In this document: piece by piece, positions 49,451-58,157 of the stretch
Position numbering within the stretch: position 1 is the first letter of the stretch
Layout of the letters: every line of letters begins with the position of its first letter
Assembly: GCA_035461385.1 (NCBI GenBank)
Contig: DATHVI010000042.1
Span: forward strand, 21,892-85,891
Origin: DATHVI01 sp035461385
GTDB taxonomy: Bacteria; Actinomycetota; Thermoleophilia; Solirubrobacterales; 70-9
Direction of reading: 5' to 3'
DNA length: 64,000 bases
Made by a program: the position numbers and the translations under genes
The notes under the pieces: generated by a model
Told to the model about the DNA's origin: nothing
Seen by the model: only the letters and a program-made list of their open reading frames with translations
The model's database searches: none

Positions 49451-52021
49451 GTGAGCGAGCCGCAGGCGATCACCTTCGTCGTCAACGGGATCGAGGTCGA
49501 GGCGCCCGAGGGGACGATGCTCGTCGACGCGGCGAAGCGCGGCGACGTCGAGATCCCGGTCTTCTGCTACGAGCCGAAGCTCGGCCCCCCGGTCGGCGCC
49601 TGCCGGATGTGCCTGGTCGAGATCGAGGGGATCCCGAAGCTCCAGACCGCGTGCTCGACGCCGGTGCGCGACGGGATGGTCGTCTACACCCAAACCGACC
49701 GGGTGAGCGAGGCCCAGAACGCGGTCGTCGAGTTCCTGCTCGTCAACCATCCGCTCGACTGCCCGGTCTGCGACAAGGGCGGCGAGTGCCCGCTCCAGGA
49801 CATCGCGATGGGCTGGGGCCCGGGCCGCAGCCGGTTCTCCGACCCCAAGCGCCACTTCCAGAAGCCGGCGACACTCTCGCCGCTGGTGCGGATCGACCGC
49901 GAGCGCTGCATCCTCTGCTACCGCTGCGTCCGCTTCAGCCAGGACGTCGCCGAGGACGAGCAGCTCCAGCTGCTCGAGCGCGGCGCCGCGAGCTACGTCG
50001 GGACCTACGACGACCGCCCCTACATCGCCCCCTTCCACGGCAACATCATCGAGCTCTGCCCGGTCGGGGCGCTGACCTCGGAGGCCTACCGGTTCCGCGC
50101 CCGGCCGTGGGACATCGAGGATGCGGGCTCGGTTTGCACGCTGTGCCCGGCGCAGTGCAACGTCAAGTTCACCGTCCGCGACGAGGTCGTCCAGCGGGTG
50201 CTCGCCCGCGACAACACCGCGGTCGACGACGGCTGGCTCTGTGACAAGGGCCGGTTCGGGTTCCAGATGATCGCCTCCGACGAGCGGATCACCGCGCCGC
50301 TGATCCAGGGCGCGGCGGCGAGCTGGGGTGAGGCGCTGGAGCTCGTGGCCGAGCGCCTGCGGGTCGCCGGACCGCGGACGGCGGCGATCGTCGGCGGCGG
50401 TACCTCGAACGAGGAGGGCTACCTCGTCCAGCGGATCGTCCGCGAGTCGCTCGGGTCTGCGGACATCGATTCGCGCGGCGGCGGCCCGGCCGATCGCGAG
50501 TTGCTCGCCGGGCTCGCCGCCCCCGAGCTCGGGGCCGCGATCCCCGACATCGACCGCGCCGACTCGGTGCTGGTGATCGGGTGCGACCCGGTTCACGCGA
50601 TGCCGATCCTCGACCTGCGCCTGCGCAAGGCGATGCGGCTCGATGGCACCCGGGTGGTGATCGCCACCGAGCGGCCGACGACGCTCGACGGCGGCGCCGA
50701 GGAGACCGCCCGCTACGCGCCGGGCGAAGCGGCCGCGTTCTGCGCCGCCCTCGCCACAGCGCTCGGCGAGGGCGATTCGCCGGCCGACGGGGAGTACGCA
50801 GCCGATGCCGAGCGGATCGCCGGCGAGCTCCGTCCCGGCTCGACGGTGATCATCTGGGGCGAGCGCGTCGGTCACGGCCCGGACGGCACCGCAGCCCTCG
50901 CGTCGCTGCTCGACTGCGCCCGCTCGCTGCGGCTTGGCGAGGATGGCGCCGGGCTACTCGAGGTCCCCGACTCGGCGAACGGCCGCGGCCTGCGCGAGGT
51001 CGGCTGCCTCCCGTGCGCCGGCCCGGGCTTCACCGAGGTCGAGGCCGGCCGCGACGCGGCGGCGATCCGCGACGCCCTCTCCGCCGGCGAGCTCGACGCG
51101 GTCCTGCTCATAAACGTCGATCCCGTCCGCGACCTTCCCGGCGGCCCGGAGTGGGCGGAAGCGCTCCGCCAGGCCCGTTTCGTCCTCTCGATCTCCGGCT
51201 TCGAGAACGAGTCGGCGACGCTCGCCGACGTCATCCTCCCGGCCGAGTCATACGCTGAGAAGGAGGGCACGGTCACCCACCCCGACGGGCGCCTCCAGCG
51301 CCTGCGACCGAGCATCCCGCACCCCGGCGACGTCCGTCCCGGCTGGCAGTGGCTGGTCGAGCTCTCGGCCCGCCTCGGCGACGAGACCGGGATCGACTCC
51401 GCCCACGACGCGCTCAGGGCCCTCGCCGACAACGTCCCCTATTACGCCGGCGTCACCCACGAGGAGATCGGGGCGCAGGGGATTCGCTGGCAAGAGAGGC
51501 AGCACGTCAACGGCGACTCGGCCGGTGCTGGGGATGACGGTGAATACACCGCCGCCTTCTCAGCTCCGCGTCCGGGGGCGGCGGGGGCCGCGCCGGCGGG
51601 GGGCACTCAGCGGACTCGCACCGACCGCGACTTCGTCGCTAGCCCGGGCGAGGAACCGGCCGGAGGTGCCGGTGGGCTCCGGCTCGGGACCTACCGCAGC
51701 CTTTGGTCCGGGGAGGTTCCGGAGCGCAACCCGGCGCTCCGGTTCTTGAGCCCGCACCAAACGCTCGAGGTCGCACCCGCAGACGCCGAACTGCTGGGGA
51801 TCGGCGATGGGGACGAGGTCGAGGTGCGGTCGAACGGCACCTCGGTGCGGGCGCGGGTCGCGCTTCGCGAGCGGGTCCGGCCGGGCGCGGCCTTCTTGAT
51901 CGAGGGGACGGCCGATCAGAATGCGAACGCGCTCGCGGGGGCCGAGACCGTCGCGGTCGAGAAGGTGATCCCCGAGCCGGTGGTCGTTCAGGCCGGCGGT
52001 CCGACGGTGGTGGGGGCGTGA
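49451..52021 (+). CDS. nuoG: NADH-quinone oxidoreductase subunit G
   Basis: An 856-residue 75-kDa-type subunit. The N-terminal ferredoxin domain has CYEPKLGPPVGACRMC (N1b), then HPLDCPVCDKGGECPLQD (N5/N4 region) and ERCILCYRCVRFSQ. The molybdopterin-like domain keeps an extra Fe-S site (VCTLCPAQC with a later Cys in GWLCDKGR, cluster N7) although no molybdenum is expected. Around residues 699-721 the sequence TAAFSAPRPGAAGAAPAGG is encoded by an inserted GC-rich repeat. GTG 49451 is preceded by GAGG; stop overlaps nuoH. Confidence 0.96.
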   Translation: MSEPQAITFVVNGIEVEAPEGTMLVDAAKRGDVEIPVFCYEPKLGPPVGACRMCLVEIEGIPKLQTACSTPVRDGMVVYTQTDRVSEAQNAVVEFLLVNHPLDCPVCDKGGECPLQDIAMGWGPGRSRFSDPKRHFQKPATLSPLVRIDRERCILCYRCVRFSQDVAEDEQLQLLERGAASYVGTYDDRPYIAPFHGNIIELCPVGALTSEAYRFRARPWDIEDAGSVCTLCPAQCNVKFTVRDEVVQRVLARDNTAVDDGWLCDKGRFGFQMIASDERITAPLIQGAAASWGEALELVAERLRVAGPRTAAIVGGGTSNEEGYLVQRIVRESLGSADIDSRGGGPADRELLAGLAAPELGAAIPDIDRADSVLVIGCDPVHAMPILDLRLRKAMRLDGTRVVIATERPTTLDGGAEETARYAPGEAAAFCAALATALGEGDSPADGEYAADAERIAGELRPGSTVIIWGERVGHGPDGTAALASLLDCARSLRLGEDGAGLLEVPDSANGRGLREVGCLPCAGPGFTEVEAGRDAAAIRDALSAGELDAVLLINVDPVRDLPGGPEWAEALRQARFVLSISGFENESATLADVILPAESYAEKEGTVTHPDGRLQRLRPSIPHPGDVRPGWQWLVELSARLGDETGIDSAHDALRALADNVPYYAGVTHEEIGAQGIRWQERQHVNGDSAGAGDDGEYTAAFSAPRPGAAGAAPAGGTQRTRTDRDFVASPGEEPAGGAGGLRLGTYRSLWSGEVPERNPALRFLSPHQTLEVAPADAELLGIGDGDEVEVRSNGTSVRARVALRERVRPGAAFLIEGTADQNANALAGAETVAVEKVIPEPVVVQAGGPTVVGA
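51545..51612 (-). repeat. GC-rich dispersed repeat inserted in frame within nuoG
   Basis: On the minus strand this 68-base segment aligns over its whole length with the second unit at 53652-53712 (shared blocks CGCTGAG, CCGCCGCCCCCGGACGCGG and AGGCGGCGG). It is in frame and adds an Ala/Gly/Pro linker to NuoG, in a region where the homologous protein is variable. Confidence 0.7.
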
Positions 52022-53031
52022 GCCTCCCGCTGGCCGAGGTCGGGTTCGCCGAGGCGGCCTGGGTGATGGTCGCGAAGTCGCTCGTGATCTTCGCGGTCGT
52101 GTTCGCGATCATCCCCGTGCTGACCGTGGTCGAGCGCAAGGTCCTCGGCCGCTTCCAGGCGCGCTACGGGCCGAACCGGGTCGGGGCGTTCGGGATGATG
52201 CAGCCGCTTGCCGACGCGCTGAAGCTGATCGGCAAGGAGGCGTTCTCCCCCGACCGCTCGGTTCCGCTGCTGTGGACGCTCGGCCCGATCCTGGTCGTCT
52301 TCTCCGGGATCACGGTGCTCGCGATCCTCCCCTGGGGCAACGTCCAGGAGATCGGCGGCGGCGATGTCGGGCTCTACGGGATCGACATCTCGATCGGGAT
52401 CCTGTTCTTCTTCGCCTTCAGCGCCTTCGCCTTCTACGGCCTGCTCCTCGGCGGCTGGGCGTCGGGGTCGAAGTACAGCTTCCTCGGCGCGATGCGCTCG
52501 GCGGCGCAGCTGATCTCGTACGAGATCTCGATGGCGCTGGCCCTCCTCGGCCCGATCCTGATCGCCGGGACGCTCTCGCTGACCGGGGTCGTCGAGGCCC
52601 AGGACAGCTACTGGTTCATCGGCCCGCAGGTCGTCGCCTTCCTGATCTTCATGGTCGCCGGCTTCGCCGAGTGCAACCGGGCGCCGTTCGACCTCCCAGA
52701 GGCGGATGCGGAGCTGGTCGCCGGCTACCAGACCGAATACGGCGGGATGCGCTTCGGCTCGTTCATGCTCGCCGAGTACCTCGAGATGTTCGTGATCTCG
52801 GGGATCGCGGCGACGTTCTTCCTCGGCGGTTGGATGGGCCCGGGGCCAGGGTTCCTCGACCCGCTTTGGATGCTGCTGAAGACGCTCGCGCTCGTCTTCG
52901 TCTTCTTCTGGGTCCGCGCGACGCTGCCGCGGCTGCGGTACGACCAGCTGATGGCGCTGGGATGGAAGGTGATGCTCCCGGTGGCGACGGTGAACGTGAT
53001 CGTCACCGCGACCCTGGTGACGGTGCTCTGA
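52018..53031 (+). CDS. nuoH: NADH-quinone oxidoreductase subunit H
   Basis: A 337-residue, eight-helix ND1-type membrane subunit at the quinone entrance. Motifs: VVERKVLGRFQARYGPNRVG, LPLADALKLIGKE-like PLADALKLIGKEAF, AQLISYEISMAL, and FAECNRAPFDLPEADAELVAGY with the conserved acidic residues, then WVRATLPRLRYDQLM. GTG start overlaps the nuoG stop; its TGA overlaps nuoI as TGATG. Confidence 0.98.
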   Translation: MSLPLAEVGFAEAAWVMVAKSLVIFAVVFAIIPVLTVVERKVLGRFQARYGPNRVGAFGMMQPLADALKLIGKEAFSPDRSVPLLWTLGPILVVFSGITVLAILPWGNVQEIGGGDVGLYGIDISIGILFFFAFSAFAFYGLLLGGWASGSKYSFLGAMRSAAQLISYEISMALALLGPILIAGTLSLTGVVEAQDSYWFIGPQVVAFLIFMVAGFAECNRAPFDLPEADAELVAGYQTEYGGMRFGSFMLAEYLEMFVISGIAATFFLGGWMGPGPGFLDPLWMLLKTLALVFVFFWVRATLPRLRYDQLMALGWKVMLPVATVNVIVTATLVTVL

Positions 53032-53588
53032 TGGACGGCTCGAGCGAGAAGTTCCCGTACCTCGAGAACGCCGACGAGCTGGTGGTAGTCCAGCGCGGGC
53101 CCGAGCCCGGCGGGCTGAAGGGCGTGTGGCGGTCGTTCCGCGAGACGGGGCGCGGGCTGAAGACGACGCTCGCGCGGGTGTTCGAGGGCCCGAAGACGAT
53201 CCAGTACCCGGAGGAGAAGACGCCGGTCTATCCCCGCTTTCGGGGCCGCCACAAGCTCCATCGCTTCGAGGACACCGGGCTCGAGAAGTGCGTCGGCTGC
53301 TCGCTCTGCGCGGCCGCCTGCCCCGCCGACTGCATCCGCGTCGTCGCCGCCGAGAACGATCCCGCCAACCGCGTCTCGGCGGGCGAGCGCTACGCCGCGG
53401 TGTACGAGATCAACATGGCGCGGTGCATCTTCTGCGGCTACTGCGAGGTCGCCTGCCCGTTTGACGCGATCACGATGGGCCACGAGTACGAGATCGCCGA
53501 CTACAACCGCGAGGACCTGATCTTCACCAAGGAGATCCTGCTCGCCGAGCCGCTCGAGCGAACCCCGCTGCGAACGGAGGACGAGTAG
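53031..53588 (+). CDS. nuoI: NADH-quinone oxidoreductase subunit I
   Basis: A 185-residue 23-kDa-type subunit with two [4Fe-4S] clusters (N6a, N6b). Ligand motifs are CVGCSLCAAACPADC and CIFCGYCEVACPFDA, each with the remote Cys exchanged between sites. It passes electrons from NuoG to NuoB. The N-terminal 50 residues are an amphipathic membrane-associated lead. The stop is followed directly by two tandem GC-rich repeats. Confidence 0.98.
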   Translation: MDGSSEKFPYLENADELVVVQRGPEPGGLKGVWRSFRETGRGLKTTLARVFEGPKTIQYPEEKTPVYPRFRGRHKLHRFEDTGLEKCVGCSLCAAACPADCIRVVAAENDPANRVSAGERYAAVYEINMARCIFCGYCEVACPFDAITMGHEYEIADYNREDLIFTKEILLAEPLERTPLRTEDE

Positions 53589-53712
53589 TGAGCACGGCAG
53601 GCCCCCGATCCTGCCGCCCCCGGACGCGGAGCGGAGCCGGGCGACAGTCGCTGAGCACGGAAGCCCGCGGACCCCGCCGCCCCCGGACGCGGAGCGGAGG
53701 AGGCGGCGGGTA
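53589..53712 (+). repeat. Two tandem GC-rich repeats between nuoI and nuoJ
   Basis: Unit A (53589-53651) and unit B (53652-53712) each start TGAGCACGG and share GCCGCCCCCGGACGCGGAGC. Unit B ends GGAGGAGGCGGCGGG, which supplies a Shine-Dalgarno for nuoJ. The same family occurs in antisense inside nuoG (51545-51612) and as a fragment after nuoB (45432 onward). Confidence 0.8.
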
Positions 53713-54336
53713 GTGGTTGCGGTCGCGTTCTTCGCCGGGGCGCTCGGAGCCCTCGGGGGCGCGGTCGCGGTGATCGCGCTCCGCAACCCGTTCTACAGCG
53801 TGCTCGCGCTGATCGTCCACCTCGTCTCGCTCGCGGGACTGTTCCTCCTCCTTCACGCCGAGTTCGTCGCCGCGGCGCAGATCGTCGTCTACGCGGGAGC
53901 GATCGTCGTCCTCTACGTCTTCGTCGCCGCCTACATCGGCGGGGTCGAGGAGTCCCTGTGGGAGCCGATCCCCGGGCAGCGCCTGCTCGCCCCGCTGCTA
54001 GCGGCCAGCCTCTTCGTCGTCCTCTCGATCGCGATCCTCGGCACCGGCCTGTCGGCCCTCGGCGAGCGCGGCCCCGAGATCCAGCTCGGGTTCGGGACGC
54101 CATCGGAGATCGGGACCCTGCTGCTCGAGCGGTTCCTGCTCGTCTTCGAGCTCGTCTCGCTGCTGCTCCTCGTCGCCGCCGTCGCCGCGGTCGTTCTGGC
54201 CGGACGGCGTCGGGAGGAGGCCGCCGGGGCCGGCAACGGAGTCGCGGGTCCGGCAGCCCGCCCGGAAGTGCGGCCGGAGCCCGCGCGAGCCGGAAGCGGA
54301 CTCGAGGCGGACCATTCCGGCGGAGGTGCTCCCTGA
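53713..54336 (+). CDS. nuoJ: NADH-quinone oxidoreductase subunit J
   Basis: A 207-residue ND6-type membrane subunit with five helices. The pi-bulge helix region reads AAQIVVYAGAIVVLYVFVA, typical of NuoJ, and helix 1-2 contain VAVIALRNPFYSVLALI. The last 45 residues (Gly/Pro/Ala rich) are a non-conserved tail. The GTG start at 53713 uses a GGAGGAGG that belongs to the upstream repeat. Its stop overlaps the nuoK ATG. Confidence 0.96.
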   Translation: MVAVAFFAGALGALGGAVAVIALRNPFYSVLALIVHLVSLAGLFLLLHAEFVAAAQIVVYAGAIVVLYVFVAAYIGGVEESLWEPIPGQRLLAPLLAASLFVVLSIAILGTGLSALGERGPEIQLGFGTPSEIGTLLLERFLLVFELVSLLLLVAAVAAVVLAGRRREEAAGAGNGVAGPAARPEVRPEPARAGSGLEADHSGGGAP

Positions 54337-54635
54337 TGGCGGTCGAGTGGTATCTCGTCCTCTCGAGCCTCCTCTTCGCGACCGGCGCCGCCGGCCTCCT
54401 GATCCGGCGCAACCCGCTCGTGATCCTGCTCTGCCTCGAGCTGATGCTGAACGCGGGAAACCTCGCCCTGCTCGCCTTCGCCCGCTCGCTCGGTGACATG
54501 GACGGGCAGATCTTCGCCCTCGTGGTGATGGTCGTCGCCGCCTGCGAGGTCGTGATCGGGCTCGGGCTGATCGTCGCCATGTACCGCCGCAGGCTGCCGC
54601 TCAACGTCGACGACATGCGCGGTCTCAGGGGTTAG
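54336..54635 (+). CDS. nuoK: NADH-quinone oxidoreductase subunit K
   Basis: A 99-residue, three-helix ND4L-type subunit. Conserved glutamates on the proton path are in LLCLELMLNAGNLAL and VVAACEVVIGLGLIVAMYR. It begins WYLVLSSLLFATGAAGLLIRRN. Standard length. ATG overlaps the nuoJ stop. Confidence 0.97.
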   Translation: MAVEWYLVLSSLLFATGAAGLLIRRNPLVILLCLELMLNAGNLALLAFARSLGDMDGQIFALVVMVVAACEVVIGLGLIVAMYRRRLPLNVDDMRGLRG

Positions 54636-54638
54636 CCG

Positions 54639-56648
54639 GTGGACGCGAGTACATTCGGCTGGCTCGTCCTCGCCTTCCCGCTCGCCGGGAGCCTCCTGAT
54701 CGCGCTCGCCTGGCGGGCGTTGCCGGGGCGGACCGCGGGAGTCATCGGCACGACCGCGATCGGGCTCGCCTTCGCGGCGTCGATCGGGATGCTGCTCGAG
54801 CTGCTCGGCGAGCCGGCGGAGGAGCGCCAGATCGCGTCGGCGCTGTGGCAGTACGCCGACGCCGCCGGGATCGACATCGAGGCCGGGATCCTCGTCGACC
54901 CCCTGTCGGTGTTCATGTGCCTGGTCGTCACCGGGGTCTCGACCCTGATCCACCTCTACTCGACCGCGTACATGGCCTCCGACCGCGGCTACGCCCGGTT
55001 CTTCAGCTACCTCAACTTCTTCGTCTTCTCGATGCTGCTGCTCGTCCTCGCCGGCAACTTCGTCTTCCTGATCATCGGCTGGGCGTTCGTCGGCTTCGCC
55101 TCCTACGCGCTGATCAGCTTCTGGTACCGCCGCAACACCGCGACCACGGCGGGGATGAAGGCGTTCGTGATCAACGTCGCCGGTGACGTGGCGATGGTGA
55201 TCGCCGCCTTCCTGCTGATCCGCGACCTCGGCACGGTCGACTACCTCGAGGTCTTCGCCGGAGCCGAGGAGGCGTTCTCGGTCAACTCCGGGACGATCGT
55301 CGCCGTCTGCTGCCTGCTGCTCGGCGGAGCGTTCGCGAAGTCGGCCCAGGTGCCGCTCCACACCTGGCTTCCCGACGCGATGGAGGGCCCGACCCCGGTC
55401 TCGGCGCTGATCCACGCGGCGACGATGGTCACCGCCGGCGTCTACCTGATCGCGCGGATGTTCCCGCTGTATGAGCTCGCCCCGACCGCCGCCGACATCG
55501 CCGCCTTCGTCGGGCTAGCGACGCTCTTGATCGCGGCGACGATCGCGCTCGCGGTCACCGACCTGAAGCGGATCATCGCCTACTCGACGATGAGCCAGAT
55601 CGGCTACATGGTCGTCGGGGTCTCGATCGGCGCCTACTCCGCGGGCCTGTTCCACCTCATGACCCACGCCTTCTTCAAGGCGCTCCTGTTCATGGCCGCC
55701 GGCTCGGTGATCGCGGCGATGGCGAACCGCCAGAACGTCGACCTGATGGGCGGCTTCCGGCGCGCGATGCCGCTCACCTCGGCGCTGCTCGTCGTCGGCG
55801 CGCTCGCCCTGGCAGCGTTCCCGGGCACCTCGGGCTTCTTCTCCAAGGACGAGATCATGGCGTTCGCCACCGAGCGCGGCGGCATGTACCTGATCTTCAC
55901 GATCGGCGGCTACGTCGGCGCCTTCCTGACCGCGATCTACGCCTTCCGGATCGGCTTCCGCGTCGTCGCCGGCGAACCGTGCCGCGAGGCGCGCGAGCTC
56001 GAGCAGGGGCACCTCGTCCATGCCGAGCCCGAGAACCCGGCGACCGGCGAGGCGGAGGACACCGACGTCGGCTTTCCCGGCCCCGAGCATCACATCGCCG
56101 AGCGCGCCTGGCCGATGGCGGCGGCGATGGCGGTGCTCGGCCTCGGAGCCCTGTTCGGCGGCCTCGTCCAGGTCCCGGGCGTCACCCACGTGATCGACGA
56201 GTTCCTCGCCGGCACCTTCGACCCCTCGCCGCTGTTCCACGTCGAGCCGTCGGTCGGCGCCGAGTGGCTCGGGCTTGCGATCGGCGCCGTGATCTCGCTC
56301 GCCGGGATCGCGGTCGCTTGGTACGGCTGGGTCGCGCGCCGCAACGACGTCACCCTGCGGCTGATCGACCGCCTGCCCGCCGTCCACCGGTTCCTGTTCA
56401 ACAAGTGGTACTTCGACGAGATCCAGGACGCGCTCGTCTACCGGCCGGCGATCGCGATCGGGCAGTTCTCGAGCGCGGTCTTCGAGCGCTACGTCGTCGA
56501 CGGGCTGGTCAGCGGAACGGTCGGGGTCGTCCGCGGCGCCGGGGTGGTCGTCCGCGGCTCACAGTCGGGCTTCGTCCGCGCCTACGCCCTACTGTTGCTC
56601 GGCGGCCTGCTCGCCCTCGCCCTCTACTTCCTGATCGTGAGCTCGTGA
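54639..56648 (+). CDS. nuoL: NADH-quinone oxidoreductase subunit L
   Basis: A 669-residue ND5-type antiporter-like subunit with about 16 helices including the C-terminal lateral helix. Conserved points: VDPLSVFMCLVVTGVS, FVGFASYALISFWYR, GGAFAKSAQVPLHTWLPDAMEGPTPVSALIHAATMV (lysine and proton-path residues), KRIIAYSTMSQIGYM, and SGFFSKDEIM. A charged loop (about 450-485) is inserted between helices. GTG start, 3 bases after nuoK. Confidence 0.97.
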   Translation: MDASTFGWLVLAFPLAGSLLIALAWRALPGRTAGVIGTTAIGLAFAASIGMLLELLGEPAEERQIASALWQYADAAGIDIEAGILVDPLSVFMCLVVTGVSTLIHLYSTAYMASDRGYARFFSYLNFFVFSMLLLVLAGNFVFLIIGWAFVGFASYALISFWYRRNTATTAGMKAFVINVAGDVAMVIAAFLLIRDLGTVDYLEVFAGAEEAFSVNSGTIVAVCCLLLGGAFAKSAQVPLHTWLPDAMEGPTPVSALIHAATMVTAGVYLIARMFPLYELAPTAADIAAFVGLATLLIAATIALAVTDLKRIIAYSTMSQIGYMVVGVSIGAYSAGLFHLMTHAFFKALLFMAAGSVIAAMANRQNVDLMGGFRRAMPLTSALLVVGALALAAFPGTSGFFSKDEIMAFATERGGMYLIFTIGGYVGAFLTAIYAFRIGFRVVAGEPCREARELEQGHLVHAEPENPATGEAEDTDVGFPGPEHHIAERAWPMAAAMAVLGLGALFGGLVQVPGVTHVIDEFLAGTFDPSPLFHVEPSVGAEWLGLAIGAVISLAGIAVAWYGWVARRNDVTLRLIDRLPAVHRFLFNKWYFDEIQDALVYRPAIAIGQFSSAVFERYVVDGLVSGTVGVVRGAGVVVRGSQSGFVRAYALLLLGGLLALALYFLIVSS

Positions 56649-56656
56649 GGTAGGCG

Positions 56657-58147
56657 ATGGGATTCCTCAACTACGTCGTCTGGCTCCCGCTCGCAGTCGG
56701 CGTCGCGTGCTTCCTCGTCCCCCGGCGGGTGGCGCCCTGGCTCGCCCTCGCCGGAGCGCTCGCGGTGCTCGGGCTGGCGATCGGGCTGGTGGTCGACTTC
56801 GAAGCCGGCGTCGCGGGAATCCAGCACTCCGTCGACGAGTCGTGGATCCCGGAGCTCGGCGTCCGCTATCAGCTCGGCGTCGACGGGATCAGCATCTTCC
56901 TGATCCTGCTCGCGGCGCTGCTCTGGGCGGGGGCGACGGCGTTCTCGGCGCTGCGCGGCGAGCCGGGCGATCCCGCCAGGTCGCGCCTCTACTACTTCCT
57001 GCTCGGGCTCGGCGAAACGGCGACGGTCGGCGCCTTCATGGCCCAGGACCTGCTCCTGTTCGTCCTCTTCTTCGACCTGATGCTGATCCCGTTCTTCTTC
57101 CTGATCGGCGCCTTCGGCGGCGCGAACCGGATCGCGGCGACGACGAAGATGATCGTCTACACGCTGGTTGGCTCGCTGCTGATGCTGGTCGGCGCGATCG
57201 CGACCGCGATCCTCGTCTCCCAGGAGACCGGCGAGCTCAGCTTCGCGCTCGCCGACCTGCGCGAGAACCTGCTCGCGGCCGGAAGCCAGGAGTGGATCTT
57301 CTGCTTCTTCGCCGCAGCGTTCCTGGTCAAGATGCCGGCCTTCCCGATCCACGGCTGGCTCCCCGACGCCTACCGCGCCGCGCCGCTGCCGGTGCTGGTG
57401 CTGCTCTCGGCGGTGCTGTCGAAGGTCGGCGCCTACGGGTTCCTGCGGATCGCGCTGCCGCTCTACCCCGACGCCGCCGTCACCTTCCAGGAGGCGATCC
57501 TGGTGATCGGCGTCGCCTCGGTGCTCTACGGGTCGGTGATGGCCTTCACCCAGACCAACGTCCGCCTGATCGCCGGCTACAGCTCGATCGCCCAGCTCGG
57601 CTTCATCACCCTCGGGATCTTCGCGCTGCGTCCCGACGGCGCCGACGGCGCCGTCCTGCACATGGTCAACCACGGACTCGTCGTCGCGCCGCTCTTCCTG
57701 ATCATCGCGATCCTGTTCGCCCGCACCGGCACCGAGGACCTGCGCGAGATGGGCGGAATGGCGACCCGCGCCCCGGTGCTCGCCGCCCTCTTCCTCGTCG
57801 TCACGATGGCGACCCTGGCGATCCCCGGGTCGGCCAACTTCATCGGCGAGTTCTACATCCTCAACGGGCTCTTCCAGGAGAAGGTCGTCTACGCCGTCGT
57901 CGCGTCGGCGGGAATCGTGATCGCGGCGTTCTACGCCCTGCGGCTCTACCAGCGGACGATGCACAACCGGCTCCCCGAGGGAATGGTCTCGCGCGAGCTC
58001 TCGCTCCGCGAGGCAGCCGTGCTGGCGCCGCTCGTCGCCTGCATCGTCGCCCTGGCGCTGTGGCCCGGGCTGATCCTCGAGCGCGGCGAGGCATCGGTGG
58101 AGGAGTCGCTGGCGGCAGTCGAGCCGACCCAGGTGGCGGAGCGATAG
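56657..58147 (+). CDS. nuoM: NADH-quinone oxidoreductase subunit M
   Basis: A 496-residue ND4-type antiporter-like subunit with 14 helices. Landmarks: YQLGVDGISIFLILLAALL, LLLFVLFFDLMLIPFFFLIG, FLVKMPAFPIHGWLPDAYRAAPLPVLVLLSAVLSKVGAYG and GYSSIAQLGFITLGIFAL, including the buried Glu/Lys pairs. ATG start 8 bases after the nuoL stop. No anomaly. Confidence 0.97.
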   Translation: MGFLNYVVWLPLAVGVACFLVPRRVAPWLALAGALAVLGLAIGLVVDFEAGVAGIQHSVDESWIPELGVRYQLGVDGISIFLILLAALLWAGATAFSALRGEPGDPARSRLYYFLLGLGETATVGAFMAQDLLLFVLFFDLMLIPFFFLIGAFGGANRIAATTKMIVYTLVGSLLMLVGAIATAILVSQETGELSFALADLRENLLAAGSQEWIFCFFAAAFLVKMPAFPIHGWLPDAYRAAPLPVLVLLSAVLSKVGAYGFLRIALPLYPDAAVTFQEAILVIGVASVLYGSVMAFTQTNVRLIAGYSSIAQLGFITLGIFALRPDGADGAVLHMVNHGLVVAPLFLIIAILFARTGTEDLREMGGMATRAPVLAALFLVVTMATLAIPGSANFIGEFYILNGLFQEKVVYAVVASAGIVIAAFYALRLYQRTMHNRLPEGMVSRELSLREAAVLAPLVACIVALALWPGLILERGEASVEESLAAVEPTQVAER

Positions 58148-58157
58148 CGACGAGCTG

